Assembly (NCBI GenBank): GCA_013396635.1
Contig: WBMW01005916.1
Coordinates: 62,994 to 126,993 of the forward strand
Source: Penelope pileata
Lineage: Eukaryota; Chordata; Aves; Galliformes; Cracidae
Direction: 5' to 3'
Length of the DNA stretch: 64,000 nt
In this document: one piece after another, positions 24,851 to 34,894 of the stretch
Position numbering within the stretch: position 1 is the first letter of the stretch
Layout: every line of letters starts with the position of its first letter
The notes under the pieces: generated by a model
The model's input: the letters and a program-made list of their open reading frames with translations, nothing else
Told to the model about the DNA's origin: nothing
Databases searched by the model: none
Made by a program: the position numbers and the translations under genes

Positions 24851-27800
24851 CCTGTGATTAGCTTTGATTCTAATTCACTGTATGCCATGTATTCTCTTCC
24901 TGATAACAGTCTTAAATTTAATTTAAAGGTCTATTTGCATTTTGTAAAGAATAATTTTAATTTTGTGTTTATAGCTAGAATAGGGAAATAGATTAGAAAA
25001 AGCAATTTGCTCAATTTAATTCTTCAGTTGCCCATGAATAAGCTACGGTCTTCAATTAATTTATTTTGTATTAAAAATCATTGCAGAAAAAAATGTTACT
25101 ATATAATTCTTGATCTATAAATTCATTTCTAAGCACTTCATTGCAGACAACTCGTATTCTACAGTCTGAAATTATGTATAGGTCACATGCTATCATTTCT
25201 ATAGCTATTTTGCATAACCAATCAAGCAGTTATGCAAGCATGTTTATAGACAAATGTATTTAACAATACATATGTAAAGTAAACACAAGAACACTTAAAG
25301 ACATTTTAGAAAATAGTCTTCTAAAGATTTATATAATGACAGATTATCTGAAGAAAATTTCATACTGCACATTCAACTTTCTCTTTTTTCACTCCATGAA
25401 AATGAAGAGGACCAAGTGATAACCAAGATATAGCAAGAGGTCTCTTGAGATTTTTCAGAGATCAATATAAAAAAGTGGAAAATTTTATTTTATGTACACT
25501 GTCACCCTTAGTAAGTGTGTAAAGACCCCACCAATGTCCTTCAAAAAAGAATGTGAATGGCTCCATGAATTGAGCAGTTCAGAGCCATTCTGAGGTGATG
25601 CAGAGGTGTGAGAGTTTGTACAGTATTCACTCAGTGCTTTATTTTCCCTTCTGCCCTCAAAGTGGCAGCAATTTCAAAAAATATGAGTTATTGTAAATGA
25701 AACACCTAACAAGGACCAAATGCCTGAAAACACAACCTATATTAAGTATAATAAAAAATCATGTCCACTGGTAATTTTTAGTCTAAACTACAGAGAAAAA
25801 AACATTTTTTTTTCCCATTAATGGGGCCCACATTTTCCAGACTGAGAACTGATACCTACATTGCAGAGGTCTACACCTGAGACACTTACCCAAGATCTCA
25901 TCATACTCCATGGAAATAAGTAGGCACTAAAATGGACTACCTACCTCATCCTGCAGTAAGATATGTAAAAAAAAGTTATCTGAATTATGCCCACTAGATA
26001 TAAGCATGTCAATTTTAGATGCTGTAGATAAATAAATCCTATCCCATAGTAATAAGAGAAGTTTTGACTGTGAAAGCCCTGTAATGGGGCTCTTCAGCAA
26101 TACTCTTTAATAATCTAATACTCTTTGGAAGTAGATATATATCTTGGATCTGAATTTTTTTTTTCCTGCAAATAGAAAGCTGCATGCCAGAGAAAGGTAG
26201 ATTCTTCTCATATATTCAGAGGAACTAAACAGGAAGAAGGTGTCAGATTTTTCCTAGCGTAATTGGCCTAACTAAAAGTCAGAAGGACTCCATTTAACTT
26301 CTTCACTATTAAGCGATACAGACTTCCCCATTTAAGGAAGAAGAGCTCATCTTCTACTGCAAAAAATATGAAACAAGATGGTTTGGCACAGATCTAATTT
26401 TGCATGCATGCATTTCTTAACTCTATTTCATCAAGCTGCTATTCTTTGTATAAATACTCCAGTTGCTACATAAGCGAATCTTACACAAATAATGACTGTC
26501 ATTAAACTGTTCATTTAAACAGTTGGTTCAAGTGAAATATCAGGGTTCTATAGTCTGCCAGATAAGCACTTGGGAAGTGTTGCTCTGTTATTTGACATGT
26601 TTCCCTTTTTTAAAATCCTAAAGAACTCCATGACTTGCACGATAAGCAGTTTTACATTTTAAACTGGATGAGCGTAGATACTGAAGCAAAAAAATGAAAT
26701 CTATAATTGAAAGAATAAACATCTCTGTTGATGCTTCATTGTTGACAGGCTTTCCTGAATAGAACCAAAACATTTTCTTGTGTTGGGGTACAAATGGATT
26801 TAAAATCTCACAGCAGTCAAAGCACAGAATGAATGCACAGCTCAAAAAGCATGGTGTACCTCTGTAAAAGAAAAACCTGTGACCAGAGGATATTCTGTTT
26901 CAAAGCATTATTGCAAAGAGAATGAAAGAACCTCTCATTTTTACCCATATGAATTCCCTTCTAAGTCAATCCACAAGTTCTTTTGTCGCCTAATGAAATA
27001 AAAGGACACATAACACTCACCAGCTGACAGTTCAGATCTTTTCCCTCTCTGGTACTATTACCATACATTTGTCACAAAAAGATGTTGACACTTCTGGAAT
27101 TTAGGAGGCCTATCTGTGATTTAATGCATTCTCATCTAAAATGCATACAATGAACAGGAAGGAGCATCTTTAGAGTCAAGCCCATCAGCCTAGAGCAGGG
27201 TTTACATGTGGACTACACCAGCAGGCCTCGCCCAGCCTAGGCAAAATGGGCTCACGTTGCTCTGAAGGTGGTTTGGACTCCAACAGGCCTTCATCTTGAG
27301 TAATAAAAACATGGGAAGTACCTAACATCCTGGAGGCCATAAAGGCAGAGTAAGATCAAAATCAAGTTTAAACAAAAGAATTCCTAAAATTGCTCAAATT
27401 TACAATTCAAAAGATGAAACAATTGAAAAAGAAAAGCAATATGATTTCACAATTTTCTTCTTTGGAAGTATTTCTTTTTATGAACAAGTGCTCACAGTAT
27501 AGTAAAAGATCAAATACTTCAGCTTTACTTTCAGTGAAAACATCATTTTTACCATAGTGAGTACACAAGGCCAAACAAAAGTCACTTTACCTATCCTTGA
27601 ATGCTCTGTTCAACTGTGTAAATTGCTCTCAGGTTAAGGGAACACAGACACTGGAAGATATTTGGATAACGCACAAAGTCTCACAAATTTTAGAAAAAAG
27701 ATGGATTAAACAAGACATTTTCTCATTGCTAGGGAAAAACAATCTATTCCGAAATAGAAAAAAACCCAGCATTTTAAAAATAAGTGAGAAGTCTCTTACT

Positions 27801-28536
27801 CTAACTGAATAAAAACAGAGACTGAGTATTAAGGATTAATGTGTCCCCTTTCTTTGTGTATGACTTACAGACAGTACAATTCAAGCCACAACTTTATTAC
27901 AGTTACATGGGAAAATAAATCTTATTTATGAGAGTTTGTTTCAACACCATTCTGAGACATACATTGAGATATATAAGTGCTTCCATGAAAGATTACCTTG
28001 CAGTAAGTATTCATCCTCCTGAACTATCAATTCTGCAAATTATTTTTAGATGTGCTAAAATATAGCTCATTCAGCAAAGAATGAGCAGCTCAAATAATGA
28101 AAATGAGGTCTGTTAAAAAAAAGTCTTACAGTTATGTAAATAATATAATCACAGTGAATGTGCCTGGTACTGTCTTCTCCTTGTACTGTTGATTCTCTTT
28201 CAAGATTATAACCTTGAAACAAAGCTTGTGAGGTTGAGGAAAAAAGAGGGCATCTCTATGGCAGTTACTAAGACAGTGCTTTTACATATAAGAGAGCACA
28301 GACTTTTTACTAGGGAAGTACATTCTTGACTACGATGGAAAAAAGGTATAGCTACCAGAACCTGTCAATTTCTAACATGACACATTGAAAAAAAAAAAAA
28401 AAAAAAGAGCTAGAATACCACTGTAGTTCTATATAAATACACCACATTGCAATTTACTCCACTGCAAGTATCATCTGCAGGCGCTGAGCAACACATCTTC
28501 CATAGCCAACTAGGGCAAGCAATTTCCCAGTGTTAA
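24851..28536. other. AT-rich unique sequence, no gene seen
   Basis: About 3.7 kb of AT-rich DNA with short open frames (75 codons or fewer). A 19-base A tract lies at 28388-28406. No repeat ends or RNA gene signatures are visible. The last bases hold the left target duplication of the outer LTR. Confidence 0.45.
28388..28406 (+). repeat. A19 homopolymer
   Basis: Uninterrupted run of 19 A about 135 bp upstream of the outer LTR. No retroposon body is recognisable in front of it. Confidence 0.9.
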
Positions 28537-28541
28537 TCATC
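28537..28541 (+). repeat. Target-site duplication TCATC of the outer LTR, left copy
   Basis: TCATC directly precedes the outer LTR start TGCACTGG and recurs exactly after its end at 30475-30479. Confidence 0.85.
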
Positions 28542-28820
28542 TGCACTGGTTTTGGCTGGGATGTAGTTTATTTTCTTCATAACAGCTCACATGCAGCAGC
28601 GTTTTGGATTTGTGGCAAAAAATGTATTGACAAAACACTGATGTTTTAGCTATTGCTGAATGTTGCAAGGCCTTTTCTGTTTCTCATGCTGCCCTAGGCT
28701 GTGGTGCACAAGAAGTTGGGAGGAGACACAGCAAGGACACATGACCCCAACCAACCAAATGGATACCACTTACCATTTGATGTCAGCAGTAAAAGCTGGG
28801 GGAAAGAAGGAGGAACATGG

Positions 28821-28825
28821 GAGGG
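28821..28825 (+). repeat. Target-site duplication GAGGG of the inner element, left copy
   Basis: GAGGG ends directly before TGTCTTAG and is repeated at 30184-30188 directly after the terminal GACA. Confidence 0.88.
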
Positions 28826-29176
28826 TGTCTTAGTTTCTAACAGAAGTTACGCTTCTCATAGTGTCTAGTATGAAGCTATGTTATGGCCTCAGAGGATAAA
28901 CAAAAACTGATAACATCCTGGCAGTGTTGAACGGAGCCGAGGACATAACTCACTTCCGCATTCCTCTGCCAGTGAAATAGTTAAGGGGGGCATAAGGAGC
29001 TGGGAACTGGGAGGGGACAGGACCAGGGCAGCTGACCCAAATTGACCAAAGAGCTATTCCATACCATATAACATCATGTGATTGCTTTGTTGGGGTTCCA
29101 GGTGCTTTTCATTATGGAAGGGGCTAGCTGGGAGGAAGGGTCGCTGCTGGCTGTGAGCCCTTGCTCTGCATATCCT

Positions 29177-29212
<36 letters not shown>

Positions 29213-29378
29213 TGTTATTTCTTTTGTTCTCTTTACTATTTTAGTAAATAGCATTTATCTCAACCCACGCATTTTACTGCATATCTCTCTACTTCTCTCC
29301 CCCGTCCCATTTGGGGAGGGGGGAAGGTGAGTGACTAACTGTGTGGAACTTAGCTATCTGCTGAGTCAAACTATGACA
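28826..29378 (+). repeat. 5' LTR of the inner element
   Basis: A 553-bp LTR with TG...CA ends, homologous over its full length to the solo LTR at 12893-13421. The main length difference is an (AT)n expansion (29181-29208) where the other copy has a T tract followed by ATATAT. Its end, CTATGACA, carries what looks like CpG decay relative to the CCACGACA of the 3' LTR remnant. Confidence 0.92.
29181..29208 (+). repeat. (AT)14 microsatellite inside the LTR
   Basis: Twenty-eight bases of alternating AT just before GTACTGTTATTTC. In the related solo LTR the same place holds T8 plus ATATAT, so the array expanded in this copy. It overlaps the only TATA-like sequence in the LTR. Confidence 0.95.
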
Positions 29379-29387
29379 GTTACATCT

Positions 29388-29405
29388 TGGCGCCCAACGT
29401 GGGGC
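29388..29405 (+). promoter_or_regulatory. Retroviral primer binding site, tRNA-Lys type
   Basis: TGGCGCCCAACGTGGGGC lies 9 bases after the LTR end. The 18 bases are complementary to the 3' end of a lysine tRNA (Lys1,2 type), the primer used by betaretrovirus-like viruses such as Mason-Pfizer monkey virus. This is the basis for calling both LTR families here ERVK-like. Avian leukosis-type viruses use tRNA-Trp and have a different sequence. Confidence 0.93.
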
Positions 29406-29453
29406 GAGATACAATCAATCTGACCGGAGCTTATCACAACTGTTGTTCAGTAA

Positions 29454-30062
29454 TTGCTAATCATGATGTTCATTTTTTGGCTACTTGCAGGACTCTTTCA
29501 GAGTCTTGTATTGGAAATATATTACTCAACTCCGTACTTGCTGTTTGTTCTCACTCTCGTGTTGCTGGTAGTCTCCGGGGGGTGGATCAGGACGACTGTT
29601 ATACTGTTCTGTGTGACCTTGGCTTTTGTTATGATAAAAGTGCTGTCTGGGAAACTAGTCTATTGCCTGTGTTCAGCACTGCATTCATTTTTATGCTTCG
29701 GAAGTGATATTGTGGAGTCTATTAGCAATTGCATTCTTGGATTTGTCTCTGGAAAACAGGAGGAACAGGAGGATATTCTCAGCTACTTCCTAAACCTCCC
29801 ATCCTCTTTCAGTTTTCCTTCTCCCCCTACTTTAAGTATAACAGCTCTTAAGGATTTGGAATACCCTTGGGATGTTCAAACCATTGTGAACCTATTGCTA
29901 TTATTGCTTCAGGTTTTGGGAGTTCTGTTCATATTTAAGAATATTATGAATATTATTTGTGTCCTGCGGAAGGCAAAGCCACAGAGACGCTGTGCACAGC
30001 GTCGGGGCCGTTTTCTTCCTCGGCACTGGGTATTCCCAGGAGGTCTCCCATCCAAGTACTAA
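29454..30062 (+). CDS. Hydrophobic ORF inside the non-autonomous provirus
   Basis: A 202-codon open frame if the TTG at 29454 is counted, or 199 codons from the first ATG at 29463. It begins about 50 bp downstream of the primer binding site. The composition is strongly hydrophobic: likely membrane segments at residues ~2-21, 27-41, 48-63 and 66-82, then a polar Glu/Gln/Ser/Pro region, another long hydrophobic stretch at ~143-171 (with a run of Leu), and a basic Lys/Arg-rich tail at 172-191. I do not recognise it as gag, protease, pol or env, and it shows no retroviral zinc knuckle. The last ~15 codons are antisense 5S rRNA sequence, so the natural C-terminus has been replaced. It could be an unusual accessory gene, captured host sequence, or a chance frame in a T-rich leader. 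Being open over 600 bp of AT-rich DNA makes it worth testing. Confidence 0.35.
   Translation: MLIMMFIFWLLAGLFQSLVLEIYYSTPYLLFVLTLVLLVVSGGWIRTTVILFCVTLAFVMIKVLSGKLVYCLCSALHSFLCFGSDIVESISNCILGFVSGKQEEQEDILSYFLNLPSSFSFPSPPTLSITALKDLEYPWDVQTIVNLLLLLLQVLGVLFIFKNIMNIICVLRKAKPQRRCAQRRGRFLPRHWVFPGGLPSKY
29986..30003. repeat. Perfect 18-bp palindrome
   Basis: GACGCTGTGCACAGCGTC is identical to its reverse complement. It sits 14 bp before the 5S-derived segment, at the boundary between retroviral interior and 5S sequence, in a locally GC-rich context. It may mark or have helped create the junction, or may belong to the original viral interior. Confidence 0.9.
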
Positions 30063-30132
30063 CTTGGCCCGACCCTGCTTAGCTTCCGAGATCAGACGAG
30101 ATCGGGCGTTCCCAGGGTGGTGTGGCCATAGG
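30018..30132 (-). pseudogene. 5S rRNA-derived sequence, near full length, antisense to the provirus
   Basis: Read on the minus strand from 30132, about 115 nt follow eukaryotic 5S rRNA: CCTATGGCCACACCACCCTG at the start, CGCCCGATCTCGTCTGATC, the box A region AGCTAAGCAGGGTCGGGCC unchanged, then TTAGTACTTGGATGGGAG and CTGGGAATACC. The CCTCCTGGG and CTGGGAACGCCC forms match what I recall of chicken 5S rather than human. Differences cluster near both ends and at CTGG to CAAG after box A, and the terminal stem pairing is lost, so a functional ribosomal RNA is unlikely. The internal Pol III promoter elements look mostly intact. No T4 terminator follows the 3' end. Its 5' end joins the LTR remnant over an AGG shared by both sequences. 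Confidence 0.93.
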
Positions 30133-30183
30133 TGAGTGAATAACTGTGTGGAACTTAGCTATCTGCTGAGTCAAACCACGACA
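30133..30183 (+). repeat. 3' LTR remnant (terminal U5 end)
   Basis: Fifty-one bases matching the last part of both LTRs: TGAGTGAATAACTGTGTGG, then AACTTAGCTATCTGCTGAGTC, ending AAACCACGACA. It differs from the 5' LTR of the same element at about three positions and is closer to the solo LTR at 12893-13421. U3, R and the rest of U5 are missing. Confidence 0.92.
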
Positions 30184-30188
30184 GAGGG
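30184..30188 (+). repeat. Target-site duplication GAGGG of the inner element, right copy
   Basis: Exact repeat of 28821-28825. The outer LTR sequence resumes here with GAGGGGGACATTTGTGG. Confidence 0.88.
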
Positions 30189-30474
30189 GGACATTTGTGG
30201 TTACAGTATTTGCATTCCCAAGTAATCAGGACATAAGGAAGCAGCCCTGCTTTCCTACAAATGGCTCTACACCTGCTTGACAAGGGTAAGTAGTGAATGA
30301 ACTCCTTGTTTTGCTTTATTTGCATACACAGTTTTTGCATTACCTGCTAAGCTGTCTTTACCTCCCACGACTTTTCTCACTTTTACCCTTCCCATTCTCT
30401 CCCCCATCCTGATGGGAGGGAGGGAGTGAGCTGTCGTGTGGGGCTTGGCTACCTACCAGGAATTCCCCACAACA

Positions 30475-30479
30475 TCATC
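30475..30479 (+). repeat. Target-site duplication TCATC of the outer LTR, right copy
   Basis: Exact repeat of 28537-28541, directly after the outer LTR end CCACAACA. Confidence 0.85.
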
Positions 30480-33400
30480 TAAGACTGAAGTTGATCAGAT
30501 GCCTGAGAATGGTTTCAACTCACTTGTAACATATTATCCATGCCAGAGCAGTATGAACAGCCAGACTCACCTGAAGAGAGGAGAGTATAAAATGCCAAAC
30601 GAAGGTACAACGATTGCAACGGTCAAGAAGGAGGCAACAACAAAGTTGCAGTGATGATAGTGTGACATATGCTCCAGAATCAGCTTGTACTGTGCCAGGC
30701 TCTACAGACACTGCAGAAGAAAATTTTCCTACTTCATTTAAAACTGTCAGATGCTAAAGACAACAAACAAGCAGAAGCAGCAAGTATTACATAGACACAC
30801 AATACTTTTGCTATGCTAGTCACGGAAACCAAGTACACAGATCAGTGTGGTAATTTCTAACTACTGAAAAGGAAAATAGAGCCTCTACTCATAGTATGAA
30901 TGCAACAATATCAATGCTAATGACTGTTCTGCAACTGCAAAATGTTTCAGCACCACAGCTGTCACGTATCACATCATATTTAAGAGGTTCTACCAAAAAT
31001 GAGTTACAGCTGTACATTTCTGCTCCCAGCCACAGCTCTTGCTGGGTAAAAGCACTACTTGCAGACATGAGGTGTCCGAAAAGGAGAAAAGAACCCCTTT
31101 TCAGGGATAGGTTAATAGCTTAAAAGCAAGCAATGCTATAAGAGGACAGTGAGGGAAATATCATCTTTGGGAGTTGGGTGGGGAGGTGTTTCCTTTGAAG
31201 AGGGAAGAAAACAAAATATTGAAGCACATTCAGCCAAGCTTACTGAAGCGAGCCTGTGTTTTCCATGCTCTTTCTTCAAAGTACATGGAGATCCCAACAG
31301 TCAAGCTCTCTATGGATGTTGCACTTTACTACTACTTCAGCCTTTACTTCTCCATAAGCTTACCTCACCTGAGCTTTTCATATTAAGAGGAACAAGGCCA
31401 GGTCTTTCTTACTGATGTAAATACAGAAAAAGCATCACCAAAACCCACATGCCAAGTTTCTATTTGTACATGTAAATCACATACTTAGTACACACTCGTT
31501 TACTTAAGGAATTTAAGTCCATACAAAGGGAGGGCCAATTAAAAATTCCTCATAAGGAAAAAGGGAAACTAGTAGCACATGTAAAGTAAATTATATAGTA
31601 CCACCGTTATTAATTTGCAGAGTCAAGCAAGAGTTAAGATTTAAATGCTCACTGAAATATATATACAGGGTATTTTTCTGTCCCCTGTGTACTATAAGGG
31701 ACTTAAAAATAGTATGACATTTGGGGTCGCAATTCTGGTCTTACAGCTTTTAAAATATACAAGTATGTGCACAGCTATTTTGGTCATTCCTTGGGGGGAA
31801 GTTATTTGAATTTTCATATAGTCTGGCAACACATCTGCAATTATTTCGTGTTATTTAGAACATATGTTTCATGAAACATAATACCAATTAAAGAGCTGCT
31901 CTATATTTATATTTGACCATATATGTGTGTGTGTATTATATTTATATTTAAAAGGCTAGGTTTACATGCTTGAATTGGAATCATAGGAAATAAGAGGATT
32001 TAAATGTATTGAGGATGGTATTTTTACCACTGATCTGTGTTTCTGTAGCAGTTTTTATCCCAGGATTGCAACATGTTAATAAAGGCTTCTGTTCAGAGAA
32101 GTCTTCCTCTCCAAGAAGGCTATTTTGCACATGCTTAGACTTCTGCATAAACTTAAAATTTAAGTACATATTCATGTGATTTCCTTAACAGTGACAGCTT
32201 TAACATATAGGTAAGGGTTTATTTTTTCTCCTTACAAGGAACTAAATTTCATACTATCCCTGAGGCCTTCTCAACTCACATAGTCTCTTTATCAAGTTTC
32301 ACCCTACTGTAGTCCAGGGAAATGAAACAGAGATCCACACACATTTTCCAACCTGGTCCTTAATTTGGGAGATATTTCCTTTTCCAGATCAGCCTAAAGT
32401 CCTAGGGAGTTTCCTCAAAATCAAAATTGAGTAAAAGAGAAGACTCAAACCTAAGCTACTCAGTTGTACTGGTGTTTTTTTGTTTGTTTTTGTTTTGCTG
32501 GGAGGGGAATGGTGGTGTTCATATCTGGCTCTAAACTTGCAGAAAACCGTAGTGTTCTAGAAACATTAGCTCTCTGGCCACCATTAATATCAACAAGAGT
32601 CATTATAATTTACAGCCTCACAAAGAGGGATAAAAGAATGTATAAGATATAAAGGAAAAAAAGGAGAGCAAAATTCTGCCTTATTTAATCACCCATGTAT
32701 GTGCTTCAAGAGTTTCCCTTTAAGACATGTTTATGAGCTCTTGGTTACTTAATCAAATAATGCATCAAAACCAGATAGTCCCATTCCCAGCACTGGGACC
32801 TCAGTAGACACAAACCTAACCTCCTCTGTAGACACACAACCACATCAGTACAACAATGAATCCAGGTTAATTTCCTTAACAGCATGAAGGTGGCACTTTT
32901 TTCTTTTTTTTTTTCCAGCTTCAAGTTATGGCTTGAAGAGTACTACACTGCACTGTAGGGAAGATTCAAAAGTGAAAAAAAGGAGTGAGAAATCTAGCTT
33001 GGATTAGCTCTTAGGAGAGATGAAGCATGTTTGACCCACAGTCCCACTTGTTCTGGAGTACCTTGGCACATTGCAAGAGAAACAAGCCACAAAATGGGAA
33101 CACTTGACAAAGAGCAAATGCAAAATATCGCACCCTTGTGTACATAGTATTTAGTATGTGTACATACATATTTGATATGTGTATATATGTATTTAATATT
33201 TTTCTTCTTTCTCTACAACACAGCCTGGACTGACAAGTGGGCTGCACAGCATTCGTTCCTGATTTTTGTTATTGCTGAGTGTCTCCAGCAGTGCCCACTG
33301 GACTCCTCTTGCAAACCAAACAGCAGTGACCAAACTCATACTTTTGTTCTTCTTTACACTATTACTGGCCATCAGAGCTAGGAAAGATAGCAATACTTTA

Positions 33401-34894
33401 TGTGGTCCATCTTACGTCCTCACCTGCATCTGCTGCTTGTAGGTCAGATCTAGAAAGACAGATGTTTTAATCAGGTAATTTTTAATAAAGCTTTGTATTT
33501 CTCTCACCTCTGGCCTTAAACACATCTTCAGAAGTATCACTCAGTATCATTTAAATACTGATGCTTGAGTCCCTGCAAGTATATGTTCCTTTAGAATATA
33601 TGCTCACCGCATTAATATTCAGTTGTTCCAGTTTTGAAGAACTTGCTTGAAATAAAATATGCTATTTTCCACAACTGTAAACAACAGCATATGGTATAAG
33701 TTGGTAACCTAAAACAGTAATCACACAGCTTAAGAGAAAACAACAAGCAAGCAGCCTGATTAGTTCTACTCCCCCTCTGCTGTGCAGTTTAGAGACCTCA
33801 CCAGTCTCAGAAACTCAGCTTGAAGGGACCAGAACAAGCTGTGTCAGCACAGCAGGTCAAGCCTTGAACTCAGAACTTAGAGAGGACTGTTTATCATTTC
33901 TTCTTTCATAATTTTTCTTCTGGACATATATATATATATATATATACATAAAGAAGATTTCTCAAAGGAAAATCCACTCTGTTGGAAAATTCACACTGAT
34001 CTCATGAATAAACAATGAAATAGCAACTGTATGTGGCAATGATGTGCTCTGAAATAACTATCCCTATTCATATAACTACTTCTCAAAAACCCAGGGAAAG
34101 TGATGAACTTTGCTATTTACTCAGAGATTAAGAGGCACTTCGAGGTAAGAATCCTAAAAACAGGCTTAAGAAGGGTCTCTGATGAACTCTCTCCACTGGC
34201 AGCTCCTTCCTGCTCAAACCACTAAAGAACGAGACAAGCTCTATGAAGCAGTAACTCATTGCAACACCTTATGCATAAGAGAGCTGAAAAACACTTGAGG
34301 ATGTGTCATGTCAGAGCAAAATTCTTCACTGACCCAGAAACACAACGTGCCTGGGCAAAGCTAATAGCACAGTGCAATAGTTGCATAATAAGCCAACGTT
34401 TAGATTCTGTCCTGACTTCAATTTCTGATTTCAGACCTTAGCATTAAGAAAAGTAGCATTATTTGTCTCACAGAGAAGAAAGAGCAACGCAGATTTCCAA
34501 AAGCAGAATGCAAGACACTCACGGGGTCCCTGCTAGCAGTTGCTCTTAGAAACTCACTCTGCTCTAGTTATAATAAAACTATGAAAACTTGGATTTTCTG
34601 CAGAAATAGTGAGCACATTTCTCCACTCAAAAAGTTAAACATGATCTTGAATATGGTTATTTTTTCGAAACATGGTGTTCAGAAGGATTACTTGAGACAT
34701 ATTCTGTTGAGGGCTTATAGTTCTGATGTGTCTGAAGGTTAGAGTTAAGATGGAGATCACTACTAACTCTGCTTTGTCACTGACATCTGTTGAATGTTAC
34801 AGATTGAATGCTTGCTGTGACCCTCGCACATGTCTATGTGCTCTCAGAGATAATGCTCTCTCTCCTGAAGGTTTCAGACCTTTGGGTCTGAAGG
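30480..34894. other. Unique intergenic sequence, no gene seen
   Basis: About 4.4 kb without supported genes. Open frames are 88 codons or fewer with no recognisable domains. Simple repeats include TGTGTGTG at 31924-31933, a T-rich run at 32896-32916 and an AT dinucleotide run at 33926-33945. Confidence 0.45.
33926..33945 (+). repeat. (AT)n microsatellite
   Basis: About ten AT units flanked by GGAC and ACATAAAG. Confidence 0.85.

Larger units (their letters stand above)
28826..30183 (+). mobile_element. Non-autonomous ERVK-like provirus fused to antisense 5S rRNA
   Basis: A 1358-bp insertion with intact outer ends (TGTCTTAG ... CCACGACA) and a 5-bp duplication GAGGG. In order it contains a complete 553-bp 5' LTR (28826-29378), a primer binding site, about 620 bp of interior with a hydrophobic open frame, an 18-bp palindrome, an almost full-length antisense 5S rRNA sequence (30018-30132), and only the last ~51 bp of the 3' LTR. 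It has no recognisable gag, pol or env, so any mobility depended on proteins from another retrovirus. The 3' LTR lacks U3 and R and the polypurine tract is gone, which normal reverse transcription would not produce. Either the DNA intermediate was chimeric or the 3' part was rearranged after integration with 5S sequence as filler. Confidence 0.9.
28542..30474 (+). mobile_element. Older ERVK-like solo LTR split by a younger insertion
   Basis: The left piece (28542-28825) and right piece (30184-30474) together make an LTR of about 570 bp once the inner element and its duplicated GAGGG are removed. The left piece starts TGCACTGGTTTTGGCTGGGATG and contains TTTTAGCTATTGCTGAATG and CACAAGAAGTTGGGAGGAGACACAGC. 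The right piece contains TTGTTTTGCTTTATTTGCAT, the GCTGTCTTTACCTCCCACGA segment and ends CCACAACA. These match my recollection of bird ERVK-type LTRs. Ends are TG...CA with a 5-bp duplication TCATC. It is related to, but clearly diverged from, the inner LTR, so one member of this group inserted into another. Both lie in plus orientation. Confidence 0.88.

Noticed and set aside
30018..30132. Functional 5S rRNA gene
   Set aside because: Terminal stem pairing is lost, there are changes after box A, and no T-run terminator follows. It sits inside a retroelement, so it is called a pseudogene.
12888..30479. Two LTRs (12893 and 28826) as the ends of one large provirus
   Set aside because: Each has its own target duplication (TCCTG versus GAGGG), and the 15 kb between them contains no retroviral sequence. 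They are separate insertions.
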